From contig CAJUDZ010000011.1 of assembly GCA_910584965.1 (NCBI GenBank), positions 41,386 through 105,385 of the forward strand: a stretch of DNA of 64,000 bases. Reading direction: 5' to 3'. Made by a program: the position numbers and the translations under genes. Numbering within the stretch: the stretch's first letter is position 1; the number at the start of each line of letters is the position of its first letter. Below are positions 63,747 to 64,000 of this stretch, piece by piece. Under the pieces are notes generated by a model. It saw nothing but the letters and a program-made list of their open reading frames with translations. It ran no database searches and was not told the DNA's origin. This DNA is from an uncultured Lachnospiraceae bacterium (GTDB lineage Bacteria; Bacillota; Clostridia; Lachnospirales; Lachnospiraceae).

Positions 63747-63921
63747 GTGCGGCTTTTGCCCGGGGGAGCGCCGCAGTTCTCTTTGGAGGCACGCTTCCGC
63801 TCCGCTAAAAATGCAGCGGTACTATGGATTTTGTGCCACGAGTGCCCCAAAATCCGAGTGCCGGCATTTTTACAGGGCCTCCGCCAGAGAACTGCGGCGT
63901 TCCTCCGGGCAAAAGCCGCAC
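63747..63921 (-). repeat. Complete long-hairpin element (copy C), 175 bp
   Basis: The outer arms 63747-63790 and 63877-63921 are inverted repeats (GTGCGGCTTTTGCCCGG...), two transitions in the outer 36 bp. The core is the reverse of copy B: on the minus strand GGCGGAGGCCCTG ... GCGGAGCGGAAGCGTGCCTC, with an inner stem AAAAATGC/GCATTTTT. Arms are unrelated to those of copy B. It lies upstream of gapA, at the window end. Confidence 0.9.
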
Positions 63922-64000
63922 AGTTTTCCAAAGGCAGCATTCCCCGCACGACAAACGCATGAGTAAATAAATTGTAAACGATCCATTTTCCTGCTACAAT

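Noticed and set aside
63644..63966. Open frames on both strands (…AERKRASKEN…)
   Set aside because: They fall wholly within hairpin element C; similar peptides arise from copy B, so they are by-products of the repeat.

Overview
This 64-kb window looks like chromosomal DNA of a low-to-mid GC Bacillota, most likely a Lachnospiraceae-type gut Clostridium. This rests on gene order (secG-rnr-smpB-ssrA; murE/priA/def/fmt/rsmB/rlmN/PP2C/PASTA kinase/rsgA; mraZ-rsmH-ftsL-PBP), strong AGGAGG-type ribosome binding sites, a MurE with the meso-diaminopimelate signature DNPR, a perfect CIRCE element before groES, and a YesM/YesN plus Lpl-type sugar importer. The species cannot be named from the sequence alone.

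Layout. 1-4.6 kb (minus strand): a division and cell-wall cluster, mraZ-rsmH-ftsL-PBP, with a recognisable MraZ autoregulatory site. 4.7-8.2 kb: lgt, ychF, a scar-like non-coding stretch, then the end of a long minus-strand operon (murE, priA, def, fmt, zinc peptidase, rsmB, rlmN, PP2C phosphatase, PASTA kinase, rsgA; 7.3-19.8 kb). It couples wall synthesis, translation initiation, rRNA methylation and Ser/Thr signalling. 20-26.5 kb: a PfkB sugar kinase, recJ, a small coiled-coil protein, tmRNA, smpB, rnr and secG. 26.6-31.2 kb: a small membrane protein with a Dabb protein, then a VWA / MoxR-ATPase / leucine-rich-repeat trio. 31.3-40.5 kb: an MBL hydrolase, the (p)ppGpp synthetase/hydrolase, a DUF2339 membrane protein (plus strand), a WYL regulator with a YciI protein, and groESL.

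40.6-48.7 kb holds accessory functions. There is a c-di-GMP-related group: a degenerate GGDEF protein divergent from a MotA-like membrane protein, a membrane LuxR regulator, and a fusion of a C_GCAxxG_C_C redox domain to GGDEF-EAL. Next come dCMP deaminase and ThyX (dTMP supply), a YeiH-type transporter, a 90-bp hairpin tandem repeat and a lipoprotein.

48.8-60.2 kb is a host-glycan utilisation locus in two divergent transcripts. The minus strand carries two ABC permeases, a solute-binding lipoprotein and a GH110-like alpha-1,3-galactosidase. The plus strand carries a YesN response regulator, a YesM histidine kinase, a DUF4091/GH123-like hydrolase and a GH29 alpha-L-fucosidase. The hydrolases lack signal peptides, so oligosaccharides are probably imported and cut inside the cell. 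No ATPase subunit is encoded here. The window ends with the glycolytic genes gap-pgk-tpi (minus strand).

The most unusual structure is a family of long intergenic hairpins: copies at 41688-41903 and 63747-63921 and a half copy at 26591-26646. They share an inner core, but the outer arms differ completely between copies while staying self-complementary within each copy.
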